From assembly GCA_037178975.1 (NCBI GenBank), contig JASJZH010000006.1:10044001-10108000 (forward strand): DNA of 64,000 bases, in the 5' to 3' direction. The stretch comes from Oscheius tipulae. Its lineage: Eukaryota; Nematoda; Chromadorea; Rhabditida; Rhabditidae. Within the stretch, counting starts at the first letter, position 1; each line of letters starts with the position of its first letter. The notes under the pieces were generated by a model. That model was not told the DNA's origin, searched no databases, and saw nothing but the letters and a program-made list of their open reading frames with translations. Positions 23,201-33,800 of the stretch are shown here, piece after piece. The position numbers and the translations under genes are program-made.

Positions 23201-23786
23201 GTTCTGTCTCCCTCTCGCAGTCTCTTGCTTTGACGACCCTCTCGCCCAGCCCAAAGAAACTGGAAAAATGCTAGATCAAGACTGTCGACGAGAGACAAGA
23301 CGAAGATCCATCCCAGGGATAACTGGCAGGTGTAGACTTTTTGGGGGTACAGGTGTGTTCCGCGTTTCAAGAAGCTGTCTCTCTCTTAGCAGGGAATCCG
23401 TAGCTATATGCATGCGCAGGGATATTCACATACGGAGAGGCTCCCTTTGTTTCGTTATCATAGATTTGGCGGAAGATAACAGGTTCCAGATCTCGTGCAG
23501 GCGCACTTTCTCGGTTGAGGATTATTGCATATGCTTAATAGATCAGAAAACAGAAGAATCACAATTCAAATTTCAGCAAACTGAAACGGCCTTTATCATC
23601 ACAGGATGCCTGTTTCTCGGATTTGGTTTTGCCATGCTCCTGGTCTGTGCCATTCTCCAGCGAAAGAATGTCGTCAAATTCGTGCTCGACCTGAACAGAG
23701 ACCTCTATTTTTTAAACATGAACAAGAGCTATATGTGGAGACTGATGTTTGAGATGAGATCGGAACTCCCTCTGTCTCACGATTGA
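20295..23786 (+). CDS. Two-pass membrane protein, 180 aa, unknown family
   Basis: Four exons (20295-20411, 21650-21748, 21789-21905, 23577-23786) are all phase 0 and give 180 residues. The ATG sits one base after TTTTTAG, which could be a trans-splice acceptor. The first 70 residues are hydrophilic (start MLRESNPNDMLRVPSIRLAR). Two hydrophobic helices follow: about 86-107 (LAMSGLFVVGLMLMASGILV) and about 116-137 (AFIITGCLFLGFGFAMLLVC). A basic tail then ends ELPLSHD. The topology suggests a hairpin with both ends cytoplasmic. AATAAA follows about 30 nt after the stop. Introns 1 and 3 are long (1,238 and 1,671 nt), unlike most genes here, and intron 1 contains a tandem duplication. I do not recognise the family; it is probably nematode-specific. 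Confidence 0.7.
20470..20880. repeat. Two-copy diverged tandem duplication, period about 255 nt
   Basis: CCGTACCATCCCGGCATCCG (about 20491) and CCGTACCATCTCGGCATGC (about 20749) begin two units. Both continue with a GCGCGG-A-CG-AG(T/C)ACGT(A/G)TCCA block about 65 nt later, and then TTGAC(C/T)GCT(A/C)CTTTTT. It lies within intron 1 of the membrane-protein gene. Confidence 0.55.
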
Positions 23787-24448
23787 CCAGTGTGTAGGCA
23801 TCTACCGGTAACTGTCAATAAAGTATTTTGATCAAGTTTTAGACGAATACGAGACCTCCCACGTTAATTTTGAAGAAACGAAGCGTGAAAAGACAACGGG
23901 TTCTTGCGTGAATTGTTCGAAGTGACTGGATTTTCGAGAAAGTTCTAGGAATGCGAGACAAGTGGAGATCATTGGTGGACTTTAAGAAAACTGATTCTGT
24001 TGGTGAGGTTCAAGGCTTCTTTACAAGAACTTACAACAATTTGTATGTGAGACAAGATTTTACGGGTGGGACCTGAAGAGGTGGGAACCATTCTAGCAGC
24101 TATTTCTTCTCTGAACTTGGGTAGATGAGACCGTACAGACGACATAAAAGAGATGGCACTACAACTGTGGCACTTCTATACCAGAACTAGTATCGTTTAC
24201 GATATCCCGATCTTAGATAAAACCTTGAAAAGAAACTATGCTAAACGGTTCCAAAATCGATACCGACTGTATTGTTGTCCTCAAGGAAAAGTCGAGATCT
24301 GTATTTTTATGAATACAAGAAAGTCGTCCCGTCTATCTCTTGAGAGTGCTCTTTCTCCCCAACGCGTACGATATGCGGGCGACCTTTATCCATGTTGCAA
24401 GGGCGTTTCTGATCCAGGATGATAGTGCGCGGACAATCGGGGCATGAA
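23787..24448. other. Intergenic between membrane-protein gene and collagen 1
   Basis: Contains the poly(A) signal of the upstream gene (AATAAA near 23818) and the promoter of collagen 1. No additional gene is seen. Confidence 0.6.
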
Positions 24449-24455
24449 TATAAAA
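24449..24455 (+). promoter_or_regulatory. TATA box of collagen 1
   Basis: TATAAAA 47 nt before the ATG at 24496, followed by a CAGTC-like initiator. This leaves a leader of only about 20 nt, as is common for cuticle collagens. Confidence 0.7.
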
Positions 24456-24495
24456 GGGAGGCGGCCCGTTGCTTAGTCCGCAGTCTTCCGCAGCC

Positions 24496-25658
24496 ATGGA
24501 GGACGGTCGCCTGAAGGCCTACAAATTTGTCGCTTATGCGGCTGTCTCTTTCTCAGTTGTGGCCGTCCTTTCGGTCGTGCTTACCCTCCCCATGGTTTAC
24601 AACTATGTGAGCCACGTCCGTCGTCAGATGCAGCACGAGATCTCTTTCTGCAAGGTGGGAGATTTACTTCTATCCTTTTGTGAACTTTGCTTTCAACAGA
24701 GCCCGTTTCGGGAATTTGTGTTGTGAATAATGTGCCCAAGTTATACTTTATCTTCCAGGGATCCGCCAAGGACATTTTCGCCGAGGTTAACTACATGAAG
24801 TCGCAGACTTCCATCCCTCGCAACCGTACTGCCCGTCAGGCTTACGGAGGACCTGAGGTTAACCCCGCTCCCAATCTTCAGTGCGACGGCTGCTGCCTAC
24901 CCGGACCTCCTGGAGCCCAAGGAGCCCCCGGAAAGCCTGGACGTCCCGGAAAGCCCGGAGCTCCTGGAACCCCCGGTGTTCCTGGAAAGCCTCCAGTTGC
25001 CCCTTGCGAGCCTACCACTCCTCCTCCCTGCAAGCCTTGTCCTCAGGGACCTCCCGGCCCACCTGGACCCCCTGGAGCTCCCGGAGGTAACTTAGAACTC
25101 GTTAAAAGAAACTGATTTTGCTTGATTCAGACCCAGGAGAGGCTGGTACTCCTGGCCGCCCTGGAAGCGACGCTGCCCCCGGAGCTGCTGGTGAGATTTT
25201 GGTGTGTCAGTCGAAATAACGGTTTTAGGACCTCGTGGACCTCCCGGACCCCCTGGAGAGGCTGGAGCCCCTGGACCGGCTGGAGAGCCCGGAAGCCCAG
25301 CCCAGAGTGAGCCTCTCACTCCTGGTGCCCCCGGAGAACCTGGAGATGCTGGTGAGATATTGGTCAGACAGACAAACTAACGGTATTTAGGACCGCCCGG
25401 ACCCCCTGGAGCTCCTGGAGCCCCCGGAAACGACGGACCCCCAGGACAGCCCGGACCCAAGGGAGCCCCTGGACCCGACGGTAGGACTGACTACATGATA
25501 CGGCTGAGAACAAACTTTCAGGACCCCCCGGAGTCGACGGATCTTCTGGACCCGCTGGACCTCCTGGCCCCGCCGGAACTCCCGGAGAGAAGGGTATCTG
25601 CCCCAAGTACTGTGCAATCGACGGAGGAGTCTTCTTCGAGGATGGCACGAGGCGTTAA
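24496..25658 (+). CDS. Cuticle collagen 1, 298 aa
   Basis: Six exons (24496-24654, 24759-25086, 25131-25190, 25229-25351, 25391-25480, 25522-25658) give 298 residues. The N-terminal signal-anchor helix (about 11-35, [20 protein letters not shown]) is followed by YNYVSHV and the RNRTARQ subtilisin-type cleavage site near residue 75. CDGCC and later CKPC cysteines frame short and long Gly-X-Y tracts. The C-terminus is [22 protein letters not shown], a group-1-type col end. Introns split glycine codons (G|GA), keeping modules exchangeable. It is made by hypodermis, trimerises and is crosslinked in the cuticle. The closest relative in the window is the collagen at 59180, with the same first intron position. 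Confidence 0.95.
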
Positions 25659-25739
25659 ACGACTCGCGACAATCCGCGGTGATCCTCTTGTTAACTTTAG
25701 AAATTACCTCGATTCGATCCTAATTTATTGTTCCCAAAT

Positions 25740-25745
25740 AATAAA
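25740..25745 (+). terminator. Polyadenylation signal of collagen 1
   Basis: AATAAAG about 80 nt after the stop at 25658. Confidence 0.6.
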
Positions 25746-26003
25746 GATTATTCACAGAAGAGATGGTCATGTTTCTCTCGATCAAGTGTCAGCCAAAAAA
25801 CTTTTACAACAACATTGTGACCGGCGTGACCGAGTGACCGTATCGTAAAAGAGCTATCAGCGCTAGAAAGTGAATCCGCGACCGGACTGTATGCTGAAGG
25901 CTTTTGTCTTTCTCCCGATCCGTTCGAGAAGGAACAACATAAAGTAGGAGATACAGTTTTCCGGCGCTCAAACCGTTGAAACCATCGAAAAGGTCATTTT
26001 CGC

Positions 26004-26205
26004 TTAGAGATATCGGAACTTGGGGGCGTAAAATCTTGAAAGAAGCACTTCTTCGAATTCTTTGTTGGATCTGTTGGTGTTTTTGATAAAGTTCATCCTT
26101 GGAAATCTTTGATGTTCTTGAGAAGAAATCTTCTTCATCGCCTCTTCTAGGCTGGAGACTTCCAGCTTTCTTACACCAACTATGTCGATCGCCAAATGGT
26201 CAGTA
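26004..26205 (-). CDS. Candidate terminal exon related to the exon at 26831
   Basis: After an AAAATAG acceptor the minus strand reads STDHLAIDIVGVRKLEVSS and stays open for about 67 residues to a stop at 26004. The first nine residues repeat STDHLAIDI of the exon at 26831-27030. It could be an alternative last exon of the same gene or a diverged duplicate. The rest (acidic/basic helix with EEAMKKISS) is not recognised. Confidence 0.35.
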
Positions 26206-26830
26206 GACCTATTTTCAACAGCAATGACTATCTTCTATACGCCAAAAACAAGCTGGTAGGACTCTGGCTCAGATGCCAGCTGTCTGCTTCGTCAAAAAAC
26301 GTGGACTGGTGTCCGTAGCGCACGAGAAGGCATTAAGCGCTTATCCTAGGCCAGAATCTGTCCAAAATCAGAACGCTATGTAGAGCTGTGAGACTGTCAA
26401 GAAGAGCATTCTGCTTCTGGTCTTTGAAACTTTAATCTATTTTAAATTGTTCTCGCTTTCTTTTCTTTCGTTTCTGGCAACTTTCAAGGAACTACGTTAT
26501 CAGTATTACCGACGCCGATCAAGACTGTAGCCCAATCGTCGGCTTACTTCCATGGAAACGAACGAGTGTTCTGCTCATCACGTTGGATCTAATAACAGGT
26601 GCAGAGAACGAATAAACTCAGAGCTCAGCCTACTACGAAAGCAGCACGGATGATCGTACAGCTTTTTTTTCTTGTTTTTCGCTGCTTAAGGCATTAGAAA
26701 GGGCACTTGTTTCCCGAATAACTGTAACGATTGTTTCATTGAAACTCTTCAAAGTTGCACTTCATATTCTTATTTTCTTTATTACTTAATAAAAAACAAT
26801 AACCTTAACATCAAATGATGGTCCATATTC

Positions 26831-27030
26831 TTAACAACTCTTCGACGACTTCCTAATGTCGATAGCCAAATGGTCAGTAGACGAACCAGACGAGTCCCGA
26901 CTGGCGCTCATGAGGCGGTGGCCATGGCGTCGTCCCCGACCACCGCGTCTATGATCTCCTTCGCCCCATTCTGGTCCACTTCCTCGTGGGCTACATCCTT
27001 TTTCAGGTAGAGTCGAGGTCAGGTAAGGAT
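26831..27030 (-). CDS. C-terminal exon of an unknown gene
   Basis: After an ATTCAG acceptor, a 66-residue frame reads to TAA at 26831. It is Gly/Arg/Ser-rich, with DHRRGGRGRRHGHRLMSAS followed by SSTDHLAIDIRKSSKSC. AATAAAG lies a few tens of bases beyond the stop on the same strand. The composition suggests a cytoplasmic tail. Upstream exons on the minus strand (27.1-28.7 kb) could not be assembled, so the product is unknown. Confidence 0.45.
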
Positions 27031-28825
27031 CTGAATTAATAGAGGTCCGTGTCAAAATTGAGATAGAAGAAAAAACGATTCGGTTTCATGGGAAACTGAT
27101 TGGGAGCTGCCTTAACAATGTAGTTTGGGCAGTTCGACAGAATGGCTCAAGCACGGACGCGTTTTCTAACAAAAACAAGCCTTCCGGCGCCCTGAGCGCA
27201 CTGGAACACAGTGGATAACTATTGGTAAATCTCGACGTTTCTGAAGTCGAGCTCATGGAACGATCTGTTTTTGGAACAACGTATTTGGTTTAAAATTGAC
27301 AAGAAGGCAGAGAAAAGACTGGAAGCTGTGCGAGAGAGAGAGAGCGTTCAGTTCACTGAAAGATTGGCTGAAGGAATGTCCTGTGTAACAGCCTTGAATC
27401 AGACACCACATGTCATTTCGGAAAAAAAGTGGGCAGGCGTTCATTAGAGCTGCAGGGATGAAAATAAATCACAATCAATAGGATCAGAGCTAATTTTAAG
27501 AAATGGGATGAAAAAACTCTTGGTGAGTTTAAAAACTCTTTAGTTTAGCAGGCACATTCGCTATAGTCTTCACAAGATTGGACCATGAGCGATGTGCATG
27601 CGGAATGTTTCTCGTGACGACCAGACAGCGAACTGTTATCTAAGTGGTTAAGGCCGTTCGAAACTGATTAGCTCAATGCTAGGCCGTCTGTTCGGACTGA
27701 AACACAGACACGATTGTGAAGGAAATTAAGAATAGACAACATTCGAACGACATTCGAGTTGTTGGAAAATACCTTTTTTGGTTTATGTACTTTTTAGTTT
27801 TCTTTTCGTTTTACAGCCACATTACCGAACACATAAACTTCGCTGGAGGAGAATGCAAACCGTAGTATGCTGTTTCAGTCTTTCGTAAAGAAGTTTCCAA
27901 GTATGTCGAGCCACATTGTCTCTCCCAGTACCAGAAGGGGACGTAGTTAATATAGTTTACTAAGCGATACAATCATTTGGCCGACGAATGGGAGGGAAGG
28001 GGGGCTGGCAGTACAGCCAGATGTGGACTGACTCTCTTGGGACTGGGGCAGGGCAAGTTATCCCTGACTCTTTGATACAAAGTGGGTGGATACAAGGGAC
28101 ACAGTATTCTTCCTGCAAAAGATCGTTCGTATGGTGAAAGACCAGAAGATCGTGTCTTCTGTACGTCTAAAACTATAATTGACAAAACACAAATCTTTTC
28201 TACACACTCCAATAGTTCCCGTTGGAGTCAGCAAATGAGTTTAGGGTACTGTAGAAGTGTCCAGTGAGGATGTTACTAACTGTACAATTACTCGTTGACA
28301 ATCAGTTCATCGGATTGAATAGCGGAGGCTAGGATCGTTGATTCCACACTATAGAGATCCCAACTGACGTTTTGAAGTCAGTAGATGCTTTCGTCAAAAG
28401 TCGAGGTCATTTAAAAATCTGAAACGTGAAACTTGAACTTGAAATTCAGAAGTTGAAAGAATAGACTTCCCAGCTTTTAAAGCATCTCCGATAAAGTGGT
28501 TCTTGGACAAACATGTCTAGTTTTTCATACCAGTTCTCGAAACTGCGAAAGAATTGGAGAAAACATAGGCAGAAAGGTTTTTCTAGTGCATGTACTAATT
28601 TTTCCGAACAGAACTTTCGCGACGCCCGCTATTTACGACTGTTATTGGGATACCCCGTTATAACGCTTTTCGCTTTTAAATCCCATCATGCAAGATAAAT
28701 CAGCATCAAGGGTCTATCAAGATTTCTTTCCCTTTGAATCAATTTATTGTTTTCAGTTGCAAAATCGCCAACGCTAGTTTTTTTTTCAATCATTATCCCT
28801 GTCAACGACCTGTTTTCAGCTTAAC
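27031..28825. other. Intergenic or intronic; no resolved exons
   Basis: Includes a tRNA-like word (TCTAAGTGGTTAAGGCCGTTC near 27640) without a folded cloverleaf. It may hold 5' exons of the minus-strand gene ending at 26831. CTGTTTTCAG just before 28826 could be a trans-splice acceptor for tomm-20. Confidence 0.45.
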
Positions 28826-30365
28826 ATGGCTGATTCTTCTCTCTTCGGTCTTAACAAGAACGTCGTCGTTGCTGCTAGTCTTGCAGGAGCTGCTTTTGTC
28901 GGATATTGCATCTACTTTGACCACAAGAGAAGGTCTGCTCCTGACTACAAGGACAAGCTGAGACAGAGTGAGTCATCATATTCGGTTTTCCAATTCGGTG
29001 AGCCGTTTAAGCATGTTTTGTGGATCCTGTCTGTCAATTTTGCTGTCAATTATCACACAACCGAAACCAAAAGAATAGGACAAGCTGACAGATGTACATG
29101 GGCTGTTCAATTTTTGGCTGGTCACTCTAAGGTAGAATCGTCATTGGATAAGGTTGTGTAGTTGACAAATACAGGCTGACAAACGCTCGAACAAGCTGTC
29201 AGCATGCTAAAGATGTGCTGGGAGCAAACTGGCTCTCTATTTCATGACCTTTTCAGTATGAAACTGAAACATGGCTTTTAGAGCGCCGTAACCAGGCTAA
29301 CCCCGCTCGTGCTGCTGCTTCTGGAGCCGGAGGTGTCCCCTCTCCTTCCGATCCCGCTGGAATGCAAGCTTTCTTCCTCCAAGAGGTTCAGCTTGGAGAA
29401 GAGATGATGGCTCAAGGTACTTTTATTCATATTTCTTTGCAGATGATCTCATGTTTAGGAAACATCGAAGAGGGAGCCGAGCACATTGCCAACGCTGTGG
29501 TCTTGTGTGGACAGAGCCAGCAGCTCCTGTCCATCTTCCAACAGACTCTACCTCCTGATCAGTTTGCTGCCGTTGTCAACAAGCTGCCTACGACTCGTGA
29601 TGTAGACATTTTATCCATTTTTTGAAAAATTATCACAATTTAGCGTCTGACTCAGATGTTTGGAACCAGCGCTCTTGGTGGCGGTGAAGATCCGTTCTCC
29701 TCCGAGTCTTCGATCGAACTTGTAGAGAATACTGGTACCCAGGTTGGTATTTGGGTTAATCTTACATTTTTATCTTACAACTGCTGCATGGGCAGCATAC
29801 CCATTAAGGCAGAAACGTCCTGTATTCCCGCCCCTTCAACTTTTTGACTGATCTTTTCCAATAGTTCGAGTCTCAGTTGAAACTTAAATACATGTAAGCA
29901 AAGGTTTTTGATATTATAAAACAGCAGAATAATGCCCTTTAGTCGATTATAGCTAGGGAGTGCATTAAAAACCGATCAATCTGAAAAAGACATTTGTTTT
30001 TTGTTCAAAATAGTTGCCAACTTATGCAGGTCTGTTAAGTTACCGTATTATACAGCCATTCCAGTCTGTACATAAAAAAACACATTTTAAACTTGCGCGT
30101 AACGATTCTTCGGCTGGTATCCAACTCTCACCTGTGCCTGTACCAAGTACATAGCAAAGTTCTCTAACGTTCAAATCGTTGTTGTTTTTGTGAGCAGACT
30201 ATATCACTAATCCAACCTGCTGAGCCTATCATATTTAGTAGTTTAGTCCGGCCACAACTTGGCGGTAAATAGTTTTAACTTTGCGGAGGCATATATTACA
30301 AACAAGGCGGTTCTACAAACTTACTGTTTCAGGTCCAAGAGCTCATGGACGACGAACTCGAGTAA
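28826..30365 (+). CDS. tomm-20: Mitochondrial import receptor subunit TOM20
   Basis: Five exons (28826-28967, 29282-29416, 29459-29601, 29644-29742, 30333-30365) encode 183 residues, the usual TOM20 length. The N-terminal outer-membrane anchor (about 11-29, VVVAASLAGAAFVGYCIYF) is followed by DHKRRSAPDYKDKLRQ, nearly identical to the Caenorhabditis protein. The cytosolic TPR-like domain contains MQAFFLQEVQLGEEMM, HIANAVVLCGQSQQLLSIFQ and the terminal LMDDELE. The protein recognises presequences for the TOM complex. A TTTTCAG six bases before the ATG could be a trans-splice site. AATAAA lies at 30524. The gene converges on the K2P channel gene, with stops 444 nt apart. Confidence 0.95.
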
Positions 30366-30523
30366 TTCCTCTGCAACCATGACTCCACTCTCTTCGTCTT
30401 TTCATTTCATATTTGTTATGCTCTCCTCGGTTCGATTTCGTGTAGGTATGATTTCTAACTCTTTGATCTTGAGACGTGTTTAGCCATTGCCTAGGACTGT
30501 TGTTAGTTGTTATCGATCGTCCA

Positions 30524-30529
30524 AATAAA
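30524..30529 (+). terminator. Polyadenylation signal of tomm-20
   Basis: AATAAA 159 nt after the stop codon. Confidence 0.6.
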
Positions 30530-30808
30530 TTGTCCTCCTTGAGCTTGACACTTTATATTCATCACAATAGAAATTTTCAACCTAGAAGAAACGAAAAATC
30601 TCCACAAATTATAATAATAGAGTGTGAAATCATAAATAGAATGACCGGAAATGAGACTAGATCATGTATTGCAACTGCTGCACGGGGAAGGATATGTAGG
30701 CGGCAGAAGTAGTCGGAACATGCGGACATTTGGCCGGGAAAGACGTTTTCTACCAACTGGGTGCTTTTCAAGTGAAATGTATTGGCTGCTTTGAGTGAAA
30801 GGCTGCTG

Positions 30809-33800
30809 CTACTGGTCAATATCTGCCATCTGCTCATCCGGATGGATCTGCTTACAATACTGAAACAGTATCTTCTGGTAGTACTCCCTAGGAGTCAAGG
30901 TTCTCGCAGTTGAGCATCTGAAATTTGCCTCACACCGGTCTTTTAAAGATGCTGTACCTGCTAGTATTCAAATCCAAACTCTCCATGCTGGCCAGCACGC
31001 GGTCAGAGGCGAAGGATAACGTCCTTGGGTGCTCGATCCACTGGAATTTGGGCTTGCCACAGTGAAAATACCAAAAAACCTTGAAATAGTAGATGTCAGG
31101 TGGGACGAACGGTCTGCCTCCGACCCAGTTAAGATCAGGCTGCCGGCCGTTGATGAGACAGTCGAGGAGGTATTCCTAAGAATACTTGAATTCCGAACAA
31201 AAAATGTCTACCTCTGGCAACTGTGCCAATTTGTTGAGCTGTTCAGGAGTAAGGCCGTAGTTCTTTTGAAGAAATGCCACGTACCCAAAGACTTCACCTA
31301 GATGAACTACCTACAAACAACAAAATTGACATGACTTCCAAAGAGGCTCACTTTTCCTCCTATCGTCATAAAAGATCTTCCTAAACTACGCCCATAAAAG
31401 TGGATGTCGCGAATGTACTCCGAGCCGACGAGATCTGGAAACAGCAGAGAGTCAAAACCTCAAAAGTTGGGTTACCGATGCACATGGTCGTGATGATTAG
31501 ACCGAAAATGATGTAGGTCAACGTGGCTGGGAAGAAGTCCACATTTAGAGGGACTATATCTCCAAAACCTGAAGAAGTGATTGTTGGAACCTTCGCTCAT
31601 TTCACTGCATTTTCCGGTACGTGCTTTTTGATTCCAGAAACTACTGTGATTGATAAGAGAATCAAGTTAAAACTTTTTATCCCAGATTACGGAAAAAGAT
31701 GCAAAGTTTGATCAAAAAACAGTTTTTTCATAGTGGCTTGGTTCGAGGTTTGCCCCTAAGATTCTCCAAAAGTTAGTTCCAAACATGTCAAATTTTGTTT
31801 GTATAGCGTATTCAACGTACAAAATGACTGTGCTGTTTCAAAGAAATTGCTTTATAGCCTGTCTGATTAGGAGCTTAAATAGCTTTCTACTTTCATTTCT
31901 GGTAGGAAAAGTTGGTAGAAAACTCGAACAAGCGAACCTACCTATTGTTGTGACTGTCACAAAACAGAAGTAGAAGGCATCGAAGAAGTTCCACGACTCC
32001 CAGTATCTGATAATATAGGCGCCACCCGCAACATAGCCGAGCATGATGAACAGTATGAAGACGACCGAGACTCGTCGCTCATGATGAGGCGGTTCCGGCA
32101 TCTCGGGCTCTTCCGCCTGTGCCCGATCGTCGCTCGGCGAACCACCTTCACTGTTCTGTGTGTGGATCTCGGAGATGTCTGGAACCGAAATATGACCGTA
32201 TTTAGTGGTTATTCACCTTCAAAGGTCCCTGCATCCGAGACATTGTCTTTCTGCTGCCTCCTCATCCGTTTTTTACTCTGTAACAAGCGTTGTTGTCGCT
32301 GGAGGAGCTCAATCGTTGGCATGACAGTCTTTCTCGGTTTCAGTCGAAATCGACAGCACACACATTTGATGCACTTCCAGCACTGAGCATAGCAGGCATC
32401 CATAATTTTCCGATACGTATTGTGTACCCAGATGATTCCGCCTGTAATTTCCGTTGTCTAAGACTGAACACTTTGAACCTGAGAGAAATCTGCCCATGTC
32501 GGCGATAGTGACGAGAATGAGTGGAATTCCGAAAAGAGCGTAGAATATGATGGCAATACGTCCAGCATTGGTTCGCGGAACAATGTGACCGTACCCTGCA
32601 AAGTTTCAACTTTTTTCGTTCTCTCGCTTTCACGAGCCCTCTTTTATTCAGCTCATAACAAGAAAAGCAGGCGCGGGAATCAGTCGGCGTCATAGCCTGG
32701 TCCTAATGTCAATTCGATGAACGTTTGATGCGCTTTCCATATGGACGACGACTCCCGAGGGGGGCACCACAGGGCGATCGAGGAGACGCAGACAAACGTG
32801 CCGACGCGTCAAGACAAACGACAGCCTGCGCGACTTTTTATTCAGACGCTAGAGTATCTATGTTTGTCATGTGGGGAGAGAAAGAAGAAGGCCCCGAAAA
32901 ATTAGCATAACTCACCGATTGTTGTAATAGCTGTCCAAGAAAAGAAGATACTGCTACCGAATGACCACTTGAAAGGACCCGTGCCTGCAAAATTATGATG
33001 AGCTGTGAAGTCTTTGGTCCGGCATCCAATTAGTTCAGAATAAGAACGAACCTGTGATCACATCTTCAGGAGTCATATAATTTCGCGTATAGTCTATAAA
33101 TACATCACGAATAATGGAGTCCATTCTGAAAAGAGGTATATTAGGGAGAGGTTACAGGGATCAAGATTCAAGAATTTTTAGTTATTTGAACTATTCTCTT
33201 CAGCATGGAACCTCAAAAAAAATCTAATGCTCGATCAAAGTTTGTGCCCAACCGAGTTATTGATTCTCCTCAGATGGGTAACTTTTTATAGTTAACTCAG
33301 ATAGCCATTTTGGATAGTAACGTCACGCGCTCTGGCTTTTTGCGAGGTTGTCACATTGCTATGGTCTCGGGTAGCTTGTGCCCATTTTTCAAAGTATTTC
33401 TGACTTTTAACTTGGGTAAAACCATCATACTTCAAGTAGAGTGAAGCTTTGCTACTTCGCGCCAGTTTCATTTCAAACTTGATGGCTAAATAGTTAGCAC
33501 ATTAGAAAAAATAGTAAAGTGAATGAAGATGTTACCAGGGAAGAAAATGAAAACTCTAACGAATCATAGTGTACTCACCCAGCATGTGCTGTCGTCTCCC
33601 AGGCTGGAAAGGATGTTCCATTCCCGTGCATAAACCACAACTCGTCAATTATACTCTTTTTCAAAGAGTACACGCGATGCGCCGTCTCATTTCGCAGTTG
33701 TTCCTCGAACGGCTTTTCATACTAAAAACTTCAAATTTTAAACAACAATAAAACAACTGACGTGGTAGAATATTGCTGCTCCTAATAATGTGTAGGCTGC

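Noticed and set aside
27630-27715. tRNA-Ser-like sequence (CTAAGTGGTTAAGGCCGTTCG)
   Set aside because: D-arm word only. No matching T arm or acceptor stem.
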